DNA of 64,000 nucleotides from Siphonodentalium dalli (GCA_032622095.1 CP136063.1:75555980-75619979); one strand, 5' to 3'; shown: positions 10,800 to 21,562, numbered from the stretch's first letter. Notes: generated by a model from the letters alone, not told the origin. A program made the numbers and translations.

Positions 10800-11230
10800 C
10801 AAACGCAATCGGAAAGCCCTCCCTATTGTGATTAAATTGGCCCAAGTCCCATTCCGATCACGTAATAAATAAGCCGAAAAATTTATGAAAAATACTACTA
10901 CCGGTATTCAGAGATTTCCGTGACCACTTCCCTCATCTAATCGCCACCAAATTTCATATGATCTTCGGGGTGACCTCTAGACGGGACCCATCGATTATGT
11001 CCAAAATTCGTTAAAAAACATGGCCGTCTGCAGCCATCTTGGATTTTACACTTTGCATGACTAAATCCTTTGGTACACCCTACAGGCCACATCCCCCATC
11101 CGATCATCATCAACTTTCATACGGATCTTCGGGGTGACCTCTAGATGGGAGCCATCAATTATTTCTGAAATTTGTTAAAAAGCATGGCCGCCAGCAGCTA
11201 TCTTGAATTTAAAATTTGAATCCAGTCAAG
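10800..11230. repeat. Two units of a diverged tandem repeat
   Basis: GATCTTCGGGGTGACCTCTA occurs twice about 150 bases apart, followed by GGGACCCATC or GGGAGCCATC and then CATGGCCGnCnGCAGC. It is the reverse-strand relative of the tandem repeat at 27385-27990 (AGAGGTCACCCCGATGATC). Non-coding. Confidence 0.6.
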
Positions 11231-11281
11231 GAAGGGTTGAATATCATTACTTCTCATATCTGTGATCTTATTCTTTGACAG

Positions 11282-11454
11282 GCTCTCCTGAGTTACAGGC
11301 CGTCAATGATATGCGAGGGTGCAAGGTTCTCGAGCTAACAGCCGAACTATCCGGAGGAGTGGGAGATAACGCCTGGCAGCAAACACAGCTATTCCGACAG
11401 GATTCCGATGATGATCAATACTATCCATTTGAAATTATTATTCATTTTGTTTGA
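11282..11454 (+). CDS. NGLY1: NGLY1 last exon: end of PAW domain and stop
   Basis: Acceptor TTCTTTGACAG at 11281; 57 codons and stop TGA at 11452-11454. It enters in phase 1 and matches the vertebrate C-terminus: LTAELSGGVGDNAWQQTQLF corresponds to [20 protein letters not shown], and the ending EIIIHFV to EIIIKFSDL. The recognised part of the gene is therefore 4362-11454 with four exons. The last codons and 3' flank are copied about 250 bases downstream (11683-11743). Confidence 0.93.
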
Positions 11455-11682
11455 AGTCTGTTGTTGATAACATACCTTGAAATAGTGTGTCTGCAGGCCT
11501 TAATATTCAGTGAGAATCACCAAATCGATTCTCGTAATGATTCTCGCAAATCTTTTCCATTTTCAGTGCTTTATGACTAATTTGATTCCGCATTTGATTC
11601 TTGCAAAATTAAATGTATTTTGTGCCCTGGTCTGACATTTCAGAATGAGGACCCGAGAGGGTGAATTTAGTGACCCTCATTA

Positions 11683-11743
11683 AATTATTATTCATTTTGA
11701 TTGAAGTCTGTTGTTGATAACATACCTTGAAATAGTGTGTCTG
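11683..11743 (+). repeat. Duplicate of NGLY1 terminal codons and 3' flank
   Basis: 61 bases match 11433-11493 with one substitution (TTTTGT to TTTTGA). The source contains the codons for EIIIHFV, the stop and 39 bases beyond. The intervening 190 bases contain CAGGCCTTAATATTC and GAATGATTCTCGC-type motifs like the end of the 44545-49252 transposon, plus a partial GAGGTCCCC-type hairpin arm. Confidence 0.8.
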
Positions 11744-11866
11744 ACATTTGCAGAATGAGGTTCTCAGAGGGTGAATTTAGTGACCCTCATTCTGCTTAGG
11801 CCTCAACTGCTATGGGAGACCTACAAGTTCCCCAGTTAAAGTCAGTGATGTTCACCCATTAGTCAC
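11744..11866. mobile_element. MITE of GAGGTCCCCAGAGGG family, left part
   Basis: Left hairpin region and CCTCAACTGCTATGGGAGAC core up to CACCTCGATTA, where a hAT element is inserted. The rest of this copy resumes at 12978 with CTCAATTAATATGCATTTTA and continues to about 13222. Confidence 0.75.
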
Positions 11867-11874
11867 CTCGATTA

Positions 11875-12977
11875 TAGAGTCCTGCGAATATTCAATATTC
11901 GATTCGAGATTCGATTCGAAAGTCAAATTTGATTCGAATTCGAGTTGAAAATTCCAACTCGAAATTTCGAATATACACTGACGAAAAAGTAGGCTGTTGA
12001 CGGACAAGTACACACGTCGATCTTAGCTGTTTCTGTGGCATTTAATTCCTGAAAATTATGAATATATGCACCTTATTTCTTATTTGTACATCGCGAATGT
12101 TCGCATGCTACTAAATATAAGAAAAGCCAGTAATTAGCAACCATGTAGGACGACTAAATACATCTGAAAAGCTTGGAGATCGCCGATGGACCGACAACGC
12201 GCATAAATTATAATAGTTATATATGAGACTGAGCAACAGCTAGCATTATCCGCCGACTGTCCGTCTCAGATTCCGCGTTATGTAATATAGCTGAGAATGT
12301 AAACAACAAGTGTTCTCGGTGTTGAAAAGTGCATGTGGGCGGTTTTTTCTTTTGAAGTTGACTTTCAGTTTCGGATCGTTCCTTGACAATTGACAATATG
12401 TCGTCCGTTATTCATGTTTATTTTAAACATGACGTAGCTGCAGGCAGTGCAGAAACTTACACGTGTTATGAATGCAACATGGTGTATAAATCGCAAGCAT
12501 CTGGGACAACCACCCATCTATCCAAGAGGCATCCAGCACTGCATAAACAGGCTACCCTGCGTCTGTTGTTGCATCTTCAAGTTTATAACAACGGGTGTTT
12601 CCAAATGCCGATTTGCAATTTTGCATGTACATGCTGACTGTACAAATTTCGTGTGATTTTAGTTGCGATAATCCGTTTAGCGGTTACTGTATACTAATCG
12701 TTGTGACGTCCGCATGGACGTTTTAATATGTGTTTTATTTTCTCGACAATTATCAATTGAAGTTAATAGTATCGCGAACGACAGATCATCACCACGTAAG
12801 TTACAATGGAACTTCATGGAAGTTCATAGCACGTTTCAGAAATCATTTAATCGTTGACAAAAACATGCCTAATTGAGAATTCAACACACAGGTATGATTC
12901 GATTCGATATTCGGTTCGATTTCCTCGAGACGATTCAATATTCGATTTGATAAAAATCTCCAATTCGCAGGACCCTA
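11875..12977 (+). mobile_element. hAT-family deletion derivative with BED finger exon
   Basis: 1103-bp insertion inside a MITE. Termini TAGAGTCCTGCGAAT and (complement of right end) TAGGGTCCTGCGAAT fit the hAT YARNG rule. Flanks CTCGATTA and CTCAATTA (11867-11874, 12978-12985) are an 8-bp target duplication with one difference, as expected for hAT. Subterminal regions carry many ATTCGATTCGA-type short repeats. It keeps only the zinc-finger part of a transposase. Confidence 0.85.
12398..12637 (+). pseudogene. BED-type zinc finger remnant of a hAT transposase
   Basis: From an ATG at 12398 the frame reads a typical BED finger: aromatic start (HVYFKHDV), a C-x2-C pair in TCYECNMVY, then TTHLSKRHP supplying the two histidines. 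BED fingers bind transposon ends or host DNA. The frame continues about 30 codons beyond with no further similarity, and no hAT catalytic domain follows before the element ends at 12977. It is most likely the first exon of a transposase whose body was deleted. Whether it is still expressed cannot be judged. Confidence 0.75.
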
Positions 12978-13222
12978 CTCAATTAATATGCATTTTATCT
13001 TTTGCAAATTAGGGGATATAGAAACTGAACAGAAGGGGAAAACTAAAACAAAGTTAATTTGAGACTATAGATACTTCTTAGAATATGAGGCCAAAGAAGA
13101 ATGAGGTCCCTAGAGGATGAATTTGGTGATACTAGCTTGCTGTGCGGGGTAGTATCATTAAATTCACCCCATGGGGACCTCATTCTGCAATGTCAGACAC
13201 AATTTCATGGCTTGGTGGATAA
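12978..13222. mobile_element. MITE of GAGGTCCCCAGAGGG family, right part
   Basis: Continuation of 11744-11866 after the hAT insertion: GCATTTTATCTTTTGCAAAT, TACTTCTTAGAATATGAG, and the right hairpin GAGGTCCCTAGAGGATGAAT with its complement ending GGGGACCTCATTCTGC. Confidence 0.75.
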
Positions 13223-13394
13223 GTTTCAAGGGAATAATGTCAATGTGAATATATTTAAAGATGTCCTATCACTTTCAGGCACGACTTCCTACAACAACAA
13301 AGTTTTTAGAAAACTTATTTTGCAGGCTAGTTTGCATTGTTGTTCCCAAATAAACACTTAACCCTTTTATGATAAGAGCTGCATTGGTGCAGCA

Positions 13395-13785
13395 TTAACC
13401 CTTTACCCAACAGAAGGGCCCTGTGCCAATGCATTCTCTTATATATGCGAGTCGACCATAGGTCGCCTCGCATATATAAGAGAATGCATTGGCTTAACAC
13501 ATTAAAAATTATAAAATTGTTAAAGAATGTAAGAAAAAATGGTAAAAAGTGTTAAAAAAAGATTTTTTTTAGGCCAATGCATTCTCTTATATATGCGAGG
13601 CGACCTATGGTCGACTCGCATATATAAGAGAATGCATTGGCACAGGGCTAACTGTAACTATCACAATGTGGCCAAGGAGCCGGTTCCAATGATATCCATA
13701 TTTGTATGGTTCTATTGAGACAGACCCAAGATAATTGGAAGCTTTATTTGGCCGGTTTTGGCCGGTTTGTTGGGTAAAGGGTTAA
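13395..13785 (+). mobile_element. piggyBac-like MITE, ACCCAACA subfamily, full length
   Basis: TTAA-bounded, same architecture as 10375-10774: hairpins at 13426-13492 and 13574-13640 and identical spacer. Differs mainly by a short deletion in the right arm (AAGATAATTGGAAGC replaces the longer AAGATATTTTAGGCTG form). Confidence 0.85.
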
Positions 13786-13994
13786 ATATCCTGTAACAGT
13801 GCATTCTTTTATTTATGGGAGTCTCGCTTATATAAGAGAATACACTGGCTAACAGTGTACAAGGTCAAGGTAAATATTGTTAGGCCAATGTATTCTCTTA
13901 TATATGAGAGGCTCCCTATTGGAGACTCGCATATGTAAGAGAATACATTGGCACAGGGTTTTCGCAAAATTTCAGGAAGAAATGGAAGGGTTAA
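13786..13994. mobile_element. piggyBac-like MITE, CATGACTGGAGC subfamily
   Basis: Two degenerate hairpins, the second (about 13892-13952) with apical stem CTCCC-TAT-TGGAG, and the right end CGCAAAATTTCAGGAAG followed by AAGGGTTAA. It directly abuts the preceding MITE; its left terminus is unclear. Confidence 0.65.
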
Positions 13995-14059
13995 TAAACA
14001 TATGGTGTTACAGATATTTGCTGGCAATTGACCTCAATATTCTTCAGATGCATTGTAAT

Positions 14060-14544
14060 CACGGTGGGGAAATCACGTGGTTTCGAGGTTGGTGAGTACC
14101 ACGCATACAAAATGACCGAGGCTAGTGCAGACATAATATATGAGTAACTGACACAAAACACAGCATTTTGAATGTTACGAACATATGATAGTTTATTTTT
14201 TAAACAAGTTGATACCTTATTTGTTCAGAAATACTCAGTGGTTTACTATAAATTCTGACCAAAGTTGCCAGTCGGAGGTGCGTGGAATAAACCAGTCCGT
14301 ACATCTTCTATGTATTCTATGACAGACAACTTCGGTCAGAATATTAGAGAAACCAAATGTGAATTTGGACACAAATGAGGTATCAGCTTGTTTGAAAAAT
14401 AGCTAGTAGCTGATAAAATACTACGTAATATGTCATATCTTAGTTTATTACCTTTTCCCTCATTTCTGATTGTGTTTTTGATCGCCTCAGCCATTTTGAA
14501 TGCGTGATACTCATCAAATCGAAGCTACGTGATTCTCCACCGTG
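14060..14544. mobile_element. MITE with about 70-bp imperfect TIRs (CACGGTGG ends)
   Basis: CACGGTGGGGAAATCACGTG near the left end matches the complement of ACGTGATTCTCCACCGTG at the right, and similarity extends inward through CACGCATACAAAATG and its partner CATTTTGAATGCGTG. The centre has no reading frame. Superfamily not assigned. Confidence 0.7.
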
Positions 14545-15110
14545 TGAATATGATGTGGGAACTTACTCATTTTGAGGTGTTTATAATTGCCAGAGAACAC
14601 AGGTATTAATTTTCAATGGCCTAACTTGTTTATAAAAAGTGACTCATCATACTTCATTGGACAACCCTTGGAAATTAGTAAAAATGGCCCTCGGCAAACT
14701 TAATGCTGTGGCATGTTAGATTCCACATGTTGCCACGATCTCTTTATTTCAATTTGTCCTATAATTGTTTCGAGTATGTGACAAAAGCAAGATGTTACTA
14801 ACTAGTCTTAATGACACCCTGTCCGAATTAACACCCCTAAATTACTATTTCTTCATCTTTGCGGGTGAAAAATATCTGATTTGAGTCGAGGAAAACCACC
14901 TTTCAATGCATTGTTATTAGATTTTGATTTTTGCAATCTATTTTCTCCACCTAAAATTCCATATATGGTGATACATGGTCGAACTGGAATTTCCCAGCAA
15001 GTGTCATGTAAACATCCTTCACATTTGATGGGCATGGTACTTGTATTATAACTTGTCTATTTTAAAACATGAATAATGAATCGGAGAATAAGTATACCTA
15101 CTGGCATGTA
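14545..15110. other. No feature recognised
   Basis: AT-rich intergenic sequence between NGLY1 and the FReD gene. I see no exon, tRNA or repeat that can be supported. Confidence 0.5.
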
Positions 15111-15306
15111 CAGTGATGCCCTAAGTAATTGACTCCTTAACCACAGCAGAATTATGGGTAACGTTTTCAGGATTTAGTCGGAAATATGGCTTGTTGCCAG
15201 TGAGAGCTTTCCGATGAATGGCAACAAGCCATATTTCCGACTAAATCCTGAAAAGTTACCCATAATTCTGCTGTGGTTAAGGAGTCGATTATTTAGGGCA
15301 TTACTG
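15111..15306. mobile_element. Palindromic mariner-type MITE
   Basis: Starts CAGTGATGCCCTAAG and ends GGGCATTACTG with flanking TA. The arms are complementary through GGATTTAGTCGGAAATATGG and TTGCCA; the apical part of one arm is shortened. Confidence 0.85.
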
Positions 15307-15620
15307 TATGTATCTGCATGCCAACTATAACAATATACTAGTACTGTCAATTTTGTTTCTGGCAGAAAGTTTTGCCGTCTTTTATTCCGAAAATCATTTC
15401 CGACATGCCGAAGCCACTGCAAACTTGTGTATCCTCCCAAAACTCTCAAGTCTGTATATATTTCCGGTATAATTTTTGCTAGGCTGACAAATATTCAAGC
15501 TGGAGAAAATAAATAAATTAAAAATTTTTTAATCTAATAATCTGAGCTTTGAAGGGTTGATTCAGACTAAAATCAAATATATTTTACCCCAAAAGCCAAA
15601 GAAATAGTAAATTGGGGGCG

Positions 15621-15796
15621 TTAACCCTACCATGACTTGAGCTTCCTGAAATTTTGTGAAAATTTTGTGCTAATGCATTCACTTATATATGCGAGTCTCC
15701 CATAGGGAGCCTCGCATATACAAGAGAATTCATTGGCCTAACAATATAATTATATACCTTGACCAGCACAGCTCCCTTCATGAAAGTGTTTTAATC
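15621..15796. mobile_element. piggyBac-like MITE, CATGACTGGAGC subfamily, 3' part altered
   Basis: Left end TTAACCCTACCATGACTTGA. One hairpin (about 15671-15737) has the apical stem CTCCC-ATA-GGGAG fully paired. It continues through ATATACCTTGACC to CACAGCTCCCTTCATGAAAG. Confidence 0.7.
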
Positions 15797-15797
15797 T

Positions 15798-16085
15798 TTA
15801 ATCCTTTCATGACGGGAGCTGTGCTCGCACAGCATTAAAGATCCGATGCCATGCAATCTCTTATACATGTATTATATAGGCAAGTATCCCATAGGGAGCC
15901 TCACATACATGTATATAAGAGAATGCAATGGCATACAACTTACAAGGTCAAGGTAAATATTGTTGGGCCAATGTATTCTCTTATATATGTGAGGCACCAT
16001 ATGGGAGACTCCCATAAATAAGAGAATGCATTGGCACAGGGTTTTTGCTAAATTTCTGGAACCTCCAGACATAAGAAATGGATTA
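15798..16085. mobile_element. piggyBac-like MITE, CATGACTGGAGC subfamily, two hairpins
   Basis: Runs from AATCCTTTCATGACGGGAGC to GAAATGGATTAA. Both hairpins are degenerate; the first contains inserted TACATGTA repeats and the second (about 15969-16035) keeps TAAGAGAATGCATTGGC. It sits tail-to-head against the previous copy. Confidence 0.65.
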
Positions 16086-16089
16086 ACTT

Positions 16090-16694
16090 GAGGCTCAGAA
16101 ATTTTTTGTCACTTTATAGTACTTTTTATGACTTGCTTTTCAAATCCAGACACACTGTGCTATTGCACATGTCAAAATCAACTGATATTAGAGTGGGAAG
16201 ATTTGCATGTGGTTATCATTAGCCAGGTTCAGTCACACGTACATTGTATGTGTAACTTGTAATGTGTGTTACTATGGTATTGCTATGGAGATGCACATAG
16301 CGGGAACAGTCAGATGATTTTACAGTGCCAAACCTACATGTTTTAGTTATTGGCAACTTGCAAATAATAGCCGGGTGGTGAGAACAATGGACCACAATGC
16401 GACCAGCGATACGCTCAATTAGCTTCAATCAAATTTAGATCTCTTCACGCATTTGAATCTCTGCCTGCATATCGTTGAGCGCTCATTCAGTGTTTTCAGA
16501 ATATAGGATTATCCTCTTCGTTACAAGGTTTGTATGCTACACTAGTACTGTGGACACTAAACTTCTAAACAGTTTGTACATGTAGGCCAAATGATCACGT
16601 GAGTCAGGTGTTCTCTGTTGGCAATGGCAACACACGTTACAAGTTACACATATGTGTGTCCGAACCTGGCTATTATTGTCGTTCTCACTTGATA
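16090..16694. other. No feature recognised
   Basis: Two stretches, about 16235-16290 and 16615-16660, share a GTAACTTGTAATGTGTGTTA-like sequence in inverted orientation around a unique centre, so this may be an old inverted-repeat element. No exon is supported. Confidence 0.35.
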
Positions 16695-16902
16695 CAGTAA
16701 TGCCCGAAGTATATGACCCTTTAAGCACAGCAGAATTATGGGAAAAAATTTCAGGATTTAGTCGGAAATATGGCTTGTTGCCATTCATCGGAAAGCTCTC
16801 ATCGAGAGCTTTCCGATGAATGGCAGCAATCCATATTTCAGACTAAATCCTGAAAATTTCCCATAATTCTGTGGTTTAGGGGTCGATTATTTAGGACATT
16901 GT
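16695..16902. mobile_element. Palindromic mariner-type MITE, diverged
   Basis: CAGTAATGCCCGAAG at the left; the right end reads TTAGGACATTGTGG instead of GGGCATTACTG. The central arms (GCCATTCATCGGAAAGCTCT and its complement) remain well paired. Confidence 0.8.
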
Positions 16903-16965
16903 GGTGTTATTTTTGGATATGGATTTGACTGGGGTTACAGGTTCTGGACTTGATCGATAACTCTA

Positions 16966-18116
16966 GATATAAACTGATTCACACCCCTCAGCCAATCAAA
17001 TTGGTCCAATTTATTTCTTGTATGAATCTGTATTTTGTGAGGGCCAAAGTAGACTTGAGTTAAAACTCACCAAGAAATTGACATTGATTTGAAATTAAGC
17101 TGAACAGGAGTTTGAAATTCTAACAATGTGTGATAATAATGTTTGCACCAGTCACTAAAACACTGAATGGGGCACAAACATTTTGTCTCTATAATTTTGG
17201 TTTGTCGGGAGGGGGTGACTTGCAGATACCCTGGTAACTGAATGAAATCCATATTTGATTGGAATGTTTGATCCACAGTATGCTTTATTCTCTCATCCAA
17301 GTTAATACATGTATACATAAGGATATTGAGATATAGAAGTATATATACAATAGACATATAGCAATATATACAATCTTTGAAATACTGAGAATATTTCACA
17401 AGTGTTCACATTATAAGTTATTGTGGTGTATTGATGGTAACATGGTGTGACATTGACGGCTTGGAGTTTATGTTCAATCAAGTCGCGAAGCGACGAGGTT
17501 GAACATACGCTCTAAGTCGTCAATGTCACACCATGTTACCGTCAATCCACCATTATAACGTATATGTACTGCCGACAGTCCTGGTCATTCTCAGAAATTT
17601 GACATTTATTCCGAAGAATGATCAGCAGATAATGTCAAAATCTCCTATTGATCTCACCATAACGTTCAATGTAAATGACGTCATGAAAAAAGCAGGCCAG
17701 CGAGAGACAATGAAACCATTGTCTTGGTTTCCCTTATGTTGACGGCTCGAGATGTAAACATAGGATATGTTTCACAGCTCTCTGACCAATCAACGACGCA
17801 GTTTCTTACTGGAACCGGAATATACACATCATATTTAAGCAATATATACAAGTTTGGTTAAGTCTTTTTCATGAATGCCAGTGATATCTCAAGTCACAAA
17901 CTTCCTGTAATGTCGAAGTTTCAGATTCAGAGACAAATTGGTTGATCAACGCTGATAAGTAATATGTACATGTAAGTGCTCCGATGTCCAATGAGCATTT
18001 GACAGGTACATGTATATAATACACCACAAAACATTCAATTAACCTTTGATTGAATGGTAAATAGCATTTAAAGTGGCTTCATTCAGATTCCCTGGGGTGT
18101 GTGAATCAGTTTATAA
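16966..18116. mobile_element. About 1.15-kb TIR element, non-coding
   Basis: ATATAAACTGATTCACACCC at the left is matched by the complement of GGGTGTGTGAATCAGTTTAT at the right. The interior contains an unrelated hairpin (17409-17568) and no credible protein. Superfamily not assigned. Confidence 0.55.
17409..17568. repeat. Imperfect hairpin with GTCGCGAAGCGAC tip
   Basis: GGTAACATGGTGTGACATTG on the left pairs with CAATGTCACACCATGTTACC on the right, and the tip is the short palindrome GTCGC-GAA-GCGAC. Arms are about 70 bases with several mismatches. A likely MITE. Confidence 0.7.
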
Positions 18117-18270
18117 ATATGTTATACCTTACTCGTATTAATTTTTACCTCCGAAATCCAAACACGGAAATCTACAGGGTGCGTGAATTTAAAACTGACA
18201 TTTTTGTAAAAATCATGTTTCCAATTGCTTTCAATTACTGTTCTTAATTGTTCCTGAATTTATGGAAGAT

Positions 18271-18534
18271 TTAACCCTTCCAATACTGGAGCTTCCTGAA
18301 ATTTTGAGAAAACCCTGTGCCAATGTATTCTCTTACATATGCGAGTCTCCCATAGGGAGCCTCACATATATGGAGAATATATTGGCCTAATAATATATTT
18401 ACCTTGACCTGAGAAGCCAGTGCATTGTCTTATATAAGCGAGGCTCCCTATGGGAGACTCACATATAGAAAAGAATGCACTGGCACAGGGTCTTTAATGC
18501 GGCACCAGTGCAGATCCTGTCGTGAAAGGGTTCA
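18271..18534. mobile_element. piggyBac-like MITE, CATGACTGGAGC subfamily
   Basis: Left end TTAACCCTTCCAATACTGGA; right end CGTGAAAGGGTTC, where TTAA has decayed to TTCAA. Hairpin 1 (about 18322-18387) has apical stem CTCCC-ATA-GGGAG. Hairpin 2 (about 18419-18484) has CTCCC-TAT-GGGAG and a CCAGTGC/GCACTGG base. Confidence 0.75.
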
Positions 18535-18581
18535 AAACCATTACAATTTAAGCGCAATGCCATGCAGAAGGTAATATAGAG

Positions 18582-18680
18582 TCCCCAGTTTATAGCGGAA
18601 TTTACAAAACAAGTCCAGTAAATTAGGTCTGGACCTAAATTTACTGGACAAGTTTTTTAAATTCCGCTATAAACTGGGGA
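18582..18680. repeat. 99-nt near-perfect palindrome
   Basis: TCCCCAGTTTATAGCGGAAT pairs with ATTCCGCTATAAACTGGGGA; the arms continue through AAGTCCAGTAAAT and its complement with only small bulges, leaving almost no loop. A foldback MITE or hairpin; no relative seen elsewhere in the window. Confidence 0.8.
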
Positions 18681-18689
18681 TGAGTTGTA

Positions 18690-19215
18690 GAATCTATTTA
18701 TTACATGATCCAAAACCTCGAACAAACATACTTGAATCAACAAATGGGACATGAAACTAAAATCGGCTTCAAAAAGATCTGTGCTGACATTTCACTAACT
18801 ATGCATTGTTTGCCCGCATAAAGAAATAGTCCCAGATAAATAAAGACTCTTTAATGTATTTTTAATGGCGTTAATTTATTGAAATAACTTTTCAAATTCT
18901 TCATTCATAAGAGATTGTCGGAAAAATATTGGAAGCCATAGTATTTTTAGATGTAGCATGCGGAATGTAAACAGATGACAAACCAGAAGTCAAAGGTCAA
19001 CTTGCACTATTTCCTGTTATGCAATGAACGTTTAATATCACAATTTATAGAATGGGTTTATTGAATGGAATAAGGGTAGGATCATGTAATAAATAACTGT
19101 TCATAATTAGTTGTGAAGATATATATGTTATGTGCATCACTGATATCAAATTGAACTAAGTACATGCAGGTAGGGTACTGACTTCAGAAATGTAACTTTG
19201 TAGTTTACATATACG
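18690..19215. other. No feature recognised
   Basis: AT-rich intergenic sequence without supportable exon or repeat. Confidence 0.45.
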
Positions 19216-19221
19216 GTATAT

Positions 19222-19386
19222 ATCCCTTCCATGATGGGAGCTGCGCTGGTGCAGCATTAAAGACCCTGTGCCAATGCATTCTCTTATAAATGCTAGACTC
19301 CCTATGGGAGACACAGATATATAAGAGAATGCGTTTGCACAGGGTTTTCACAAAATTTCAGGAATCATCAGTCATGAAAGGGATAT
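19222..19386. mobile_element. piggyBac-like MITE, CATGACTGGAGC subfamily, single hairpin
   Basis: From TCCCTTCCATGATGGGAGC to CAGTCATGAAAGGGA, containing one 67-nt hairpin with an apical CTCCC-TAT-GGGAG stem but a decayed base (AATGCGTTTGC). TTAA ends have been lost (ATAT). Confidence 0.7.
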
Positions 19387-19608
19387 ACACAATACAATTT
19401 ATTTTTCTCCATTTGTTAGCTAAACTATTTTGAGTCATATTATTTTATTTTAAATTCGTGCACATACATGTAGAACTGCACGAATTTAAATACGAGTATT
19501 AAAGGTAACCTGCTTGGGTATCTGTAAAAGAAATACAGGCCGTTATAACTTATACTAATAGTAGGGTGGCCTATAACCTATAAGCAAGATCACTGGATCG
19601 TGGCCATA

Positions 19609-19786
19609 CCGTAATGCCCAAAGTAATTGACCACTTAACCACAGCAGAATTATGGGTAATTTTTCAGGATTTAGTCGGAAATATGGCTTTCCGATGAATG
19701 GCAACAAGCCATATTTCCGACTAAATCCTGAAAAATTACCCATAATTCTGCTGTGGTTAAGTGGTCAATTACTTTGGGCATAACTG
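19609..19786. mobile_element. Palindromic mariner-type MITE
   Basis: GTAATGCCCAAAGTAATTGA is complementary to TCAATTACTTTGGGCATAAC with one difference; GGATTTAGTCGGAAATATGG is present in both arms. The apex is shortened. Confidence 0.8.
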
Positions 19787-19837
19787 TATTTGATTCATCC
19801 AGCTCCGTACCGTGGTTTGAGATATTCTTCCAGCCCC

Positions 19838-19950
19838 GGTTACGTGGTTTTAGTGCTACTGGACAAAGTTTTGGAGTAACATTTCCATATATGGAGCTTT
19901 TGAATTATTCATGACCTGTAACACTAAAACCACGGAACCGGACCTGTTGG
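19838..19950. repeat. Short inverted repeat
   Basis: CCGGTTACGTGGTTTTAGTG pairs with CACTAAAACCACGGAACCGG around a loop of about 55 bases. A likely hairpin repeat. Confidence 0.6.
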
Positions 19951-20189
19951 ATCCAATATGGCCGCGAGTTAGTGACATGGCGTATACTATAATAGCAGGG
20001 TGGCCTTCATTTATGCATTCAAACACTATTCAACCACACTTGGTCTTGTCTGCCATATTTTATCCCATTATTTATCACATTTGTGCAATCTGTGACTTAT
20101 TTATATAAATTGGAATGAATTATTTTCTGTGTATTTTTTACATAGCTACAAATTAAATTATTGCTATCGCAGCTTCGTCTTCTATTACT

Positions 20190-20445
20190 TTGAGGTCCCC
20201 AGAGGGTGAATTTAGTGATGCTACTACCCCTCAGTGGCTAGCATCACCAAATTCACCTTCTGTGGACCTCATTCTACTTAGGCCTCAACTGCTATGGGAG
20301 ACTGGGATCAGATTGAAGTTGATGTTCACCCATTAGTCTTCTGCAAATTAGGGGGAATGAGGTCCCCCAGAGGGTGAATTTGGTGATGCTAGCCCATTGA
20401 GTGGAAATTCACCTTCTGGGGACCACCTCATTCTGCAAATGTCAG
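20190..20445. mobile_element. MITE of GAGGTCCCCAGAGGG family, internally deleted
   Basis: Both terminal hairpins (TGAGGTCCCCAGAGGGTGAA on the left, GAGGTCCCCCAGAGGGTGA on the right) with a shortened core (CCTCAACTGCTATGGGAGAC, CTGCAAATTAGGGGG). Confidence 0.7.
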
Positions 20446-20487
20446 TGACACTAAATTCAGACTTGGATGAATGTTTGTTTCTTGAGT

Positions 20488-20876
20488 TCACTGGGTTGAC
20501 AGAACCATATGAACATATTTGAGCGAGTAGTTAAAGCCGCCCCATGGCCCGTCATTCCAGTAGATGCCGTCAAAGTATCCTGATGTGTTTGGTGGGTAGA
20601 TTCCTCCATGATAATAGTGACCATTCAGCAATGCATATGCACAATAATTATACCACCATCCAGTTCTCTGATTTACAGCACAATTCTTAGCATCAGGCTT
20701 GTCGTATGTTGCAAATGGACAGCCGTTACTATGTGACAAATCATCAGGTACTGACCCGGAGTACCTGCCTACTTGAAGATGGAAGCGTGTACTGTCCGTC
20801 AGGTTGAACAAACCATATCTTGCATTTCGGACGTTTCCTTGCCAATCGTGCATCTCTATATATAGGACGTTGTAAC
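20488..20876 (-). CDS. Fibrinogen-related protein, terminal exon (FReD C-terminal half)
   Basis: On the minus strand, acceptor TTTTCACATTACAG precedes base 20876 and the stop TGA is at 20490-20488. About 129 codons encode the C-terminal half of a fibrinogen-related domain: LYIEMHDWQGNVRNARYGLF, then VGRYSGSVPDDLSHSNG, FATYDKPDAKNCA, GWWYNYCAYALLNGHYYHGG and WGGFNYSLKYVHMVL. These match family positions including the NCA...C disulfide pair and the WWY motif. The Asp-rich calcium loop is shorter than the usual DRDND form. FReD proteins are secreted lectin-like recognition proteins, often immune in invertebrates. The phase-1 start joins exactly to 23300. Confidence 0.92.
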
Positions 20877-21119
20877 CTGTAATGTGAAAATTTTAAGTAA
20901 TTTGTAAAGCAATTGAGGGACCACTACTAGCACATGTATTTTATAAGTATTCTTTGGTTGTGCCGTTACACGTACACATTCTGTCATGTAGCTACTGGTA
21001 TTGGCATGTTTATTATCATCACTAAGGCGTTTATTGTAGAGACGAGTGTTTACTATTACACTTTTGAGAAAAGTCGGAAGCGAAGAGTGAAAAATATACC
21101 TATTTCAAGGTATGCTTTA

Positions 21120-21562
21120 TTAAAGGTAATCAATCCGATTCGATGGTCCCCATATCATCAGATTCCAACAACAATAAAAAAAATTTAAATGTCACTTCAG
21201 TTATCAGAATCGATTAGTTGCCCAAAATTAATGCTAATCACAGTCAACTATAGTATAAAATTGCCCAAAACCTGTTATCAACATTTTGGTCAACAAAATT
21301 TTGCCGGTTTGTCAAATATTTGACACAAAAAATCCACTTGATTTTAGAGTTATCCATCTTCATCCTCCATTTAATTAGAGAAATTCCTCTCGTCGGCCGT
21401 TTACTGGGCCACTTAAAATTAAAATAATAGATTTCAAACATCGATATCTGATCACTCTGACCTTTGATGGGTGGGTTCCTCGACTCGAATCAAATATATT
21501 TTACCCCCCGAAGCCAAGGAAATAGTAATTTGCGAGCGTTAATTCGTATTGAGTACCTTTAA
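21120..21562. mobile_element. TTAA-flanked MITE (TTAAAGGTA ends)
   Basis: TTAAAGGTAATCAATCCG at the left and the complement ATTGAGTACCTTTAA at the right form TIRs with TTAA at both edges. The interior includes TGATGGGTGGGTTCCTCGAC and CCAAGGAAATAGTAATTTG, shared with 31906-32133 and in part with 15540-15620. Confidence 0.7.
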
